Notes under the pieces: model-generated
Databases searched by the model: none
The model's input: only the letters and a program-made list of their open reading frames with translations
What the model was told of the DNA's origin: nothing
Shown here: piece by piece, positions 63,118 through 64,000 of the stretch
Numbering within the stretch: the stretch's first letter is position 1
Layout of the letters: the number at the start of each line of letters is the position of its first letter
Program-made: the position numbers and the translations under genes
Assembly (NCBI GenBank): GCA_963826795.1
Contig: CAWGYT010000004.1
Location: 1 to 64,000 of the forward strand
DNA from: CAWGYT01 sp963826795
GTDB taxonomy: Bacteria; Planctomycetota; Planctomycetia; Pirellulales; Pirellulaceae
Direction of reading: 5' to 3'
Length of the DNA stretch: 64,000 bases

Positions 63118-64000
63118 TCACGTGCTCGCCACGATCGCCTCGTCCTCGGCGGCGATGATCCGCGCGTTGACCAGGCGGCCAAGCGTTCCGGCGGGCAACT
63201 TGACCGGGGCATACCGGCACGAGGTGCCCATTGCGGGTGCCAACTTATCGTCATTCAATGACTCGACCAGAACCGCCAACTCTTCGCCGACAAGGCAATC
63301 GAAATAGTCCCGCCGCAGCGTCTTTTCGATTCGAGTCAGACAACGTGATCGTTCGGCCTTCACCGACTTGGGGATCTGATCCGGCATCTCGGCTGCCGCC
63401 GTCCCCCGGCGTGCACTGAACGGGAAGACGTGCACCTTCGAGAAGCCGACCTGACGCACCACGCGGCACGTTTCGGCAAACTCGGCATCCGTCTCCCCGG
63501 GGAAGCCCACGATCACGTCAGTGGTCAAGGCCGGCTTGTGAATCTTGTCGCGAATCAGCCCACACCGATCCACGAATCGTTGACGTCCCCCAACGTCGTC
63601 GCATGCGCCGAAGGACGGCATCCGAGCCGCTTTGAAGGCACACATGCAGATGCGGGCACACGCGATCCGGATGATCGGCCATCACATCCAGCAATTCGCG
63701 CGTCACCTCGGTCGCTTCGATGCTCGACAACCGAATACGAAACTCGCCGGGCAAATCGACCAGTTGCCGCACCAGCGTCGATAGCCGATTCCACTGCTCT
63801 TTGGGCTTTCCCCCGTTGTGATCGACGCCGTAGTGGCCCAGGTGAATCCCGGTCAGCACAATCTCACGATAGCCATTGGCCACCAGACGACGGGCTTCGG
63901 CCACGATCGCGTCCGCCCCGCGACTTGACATTTGAGGCCGTACCTGAGGGATAATGCAATAGCTGCAGCGGAGCAAGCAACCGTCCTGAACCTTCAGGTA
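63118..64000 (-). CDS. mtaB: tRNA methylthiotransferase MtaB (5' end beyond window), frameshifted
   Basis: A radical-SAM enzyme that adds a methylthio group to t6A37 of tRNA. The 5' part (beyond 63976) is outside the window. The radical-SAM cluster CSYCIIP is at about 63960-63970, then IVLTGIHLGHYGVD, RIRLSSIEATEV and HLHVCLQSGSDAVLRRMRRR. The frame changes near 63585 to RFVDRCGLIRDKIHKPALTT and DVIVGFPGETDAEFAETCRV, ending with a TRAM-like domain (KLPAGTLGRLVNARIIAAED). Adding CG (ACGCGTCAACG) restores it. Confidence 0.88.

Overview
The window looks like chromosome of a planctomycete (Planctomycetota, Pirellulales-like). The evidence is an ECF sigma factor overlapping a zinc-finger/serine-threonine kinase gene, several PEP-CTERM surface proteins, short Met-Arg-Phe-Thr-Leu-Arg-Thr-Leu-Leu type membrane leaders, CMP-KDO synthesis (outer membrane sugar) and large planctomycete-type secreted proteins. 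No rRNA gene is present, so the assignment rests on gene content only.

Region 1 (1-21.2 kb) is an array of about 20 integron gene cassettes, all on the + strand. Each carries one to three small genes and ends in an attC imperfect palindrome of about 85-95 nt. Cassette limits can be set independently of gene calls, because the first 8-11 nt of each cassette reappear as the reverse complement (R'') at the start of its own attC. Cargo includes DUF6883/DUF4926, DUF4160/DUF2442 and PIN-toxin/antitoxin pairs, a ferredoxin-like protein, a CPBP protease, a pentapeptide-repeat protein, a TPR lipoprotein and many single-helix membrane or secreted proteins. One 345-bp cassette body occurs three times. 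Two attC sites hold apparently identical group IIC-attC introns. An IS66 remnant sits inside one cassette and an IS91-family element with a tyrosine recombinase interrupts another attC. No integron integrase is in the window; it would be expected to the left.

Region 2 (21.2-28.6 kb) is degraded accessory DNA: a sigma-factor pseudogene, a PEP-CTERM protein, an intact sigma/kinase operon, then fragments of transposase-associated, surface and serine-recombinase genes up to a tRNA-Pro.

Region 3 (28.7-64 kb) is core chromosome. It holds parAB with three parS sites (so probably near the origin), DUF1015, ahcY, trpF, a glycosyltransferase/acetyltransferase pair, a phosphopantetheinyl transferase, PEP-CTERM proteins, a transglutaminase lipoprotein, an O-antigen ligase-TPR protein, pyrG, kdsB, glmS, AIM24, a beta-CASP nuclease, an Ap4A phosphorylase-like protein, acsA, two thioredoxin-fold proteins, an EEP-family protein and mtaB (running off the end). 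Three long palindromic elements and one three-unit tandem repeat lie between these genes.

At least ten genes, including pyrG, acsA and mtaB, are broken by frameshifts. All but one of the mapped ones are restored by adding back one CG/GC dinucleotide next to another CG or GC, and the remaining gene (O-antigen ligase) has the same phase change. This points to a systematic sequence or assembly artefact, or a peculiar mutation process, rather than independent gene decay.
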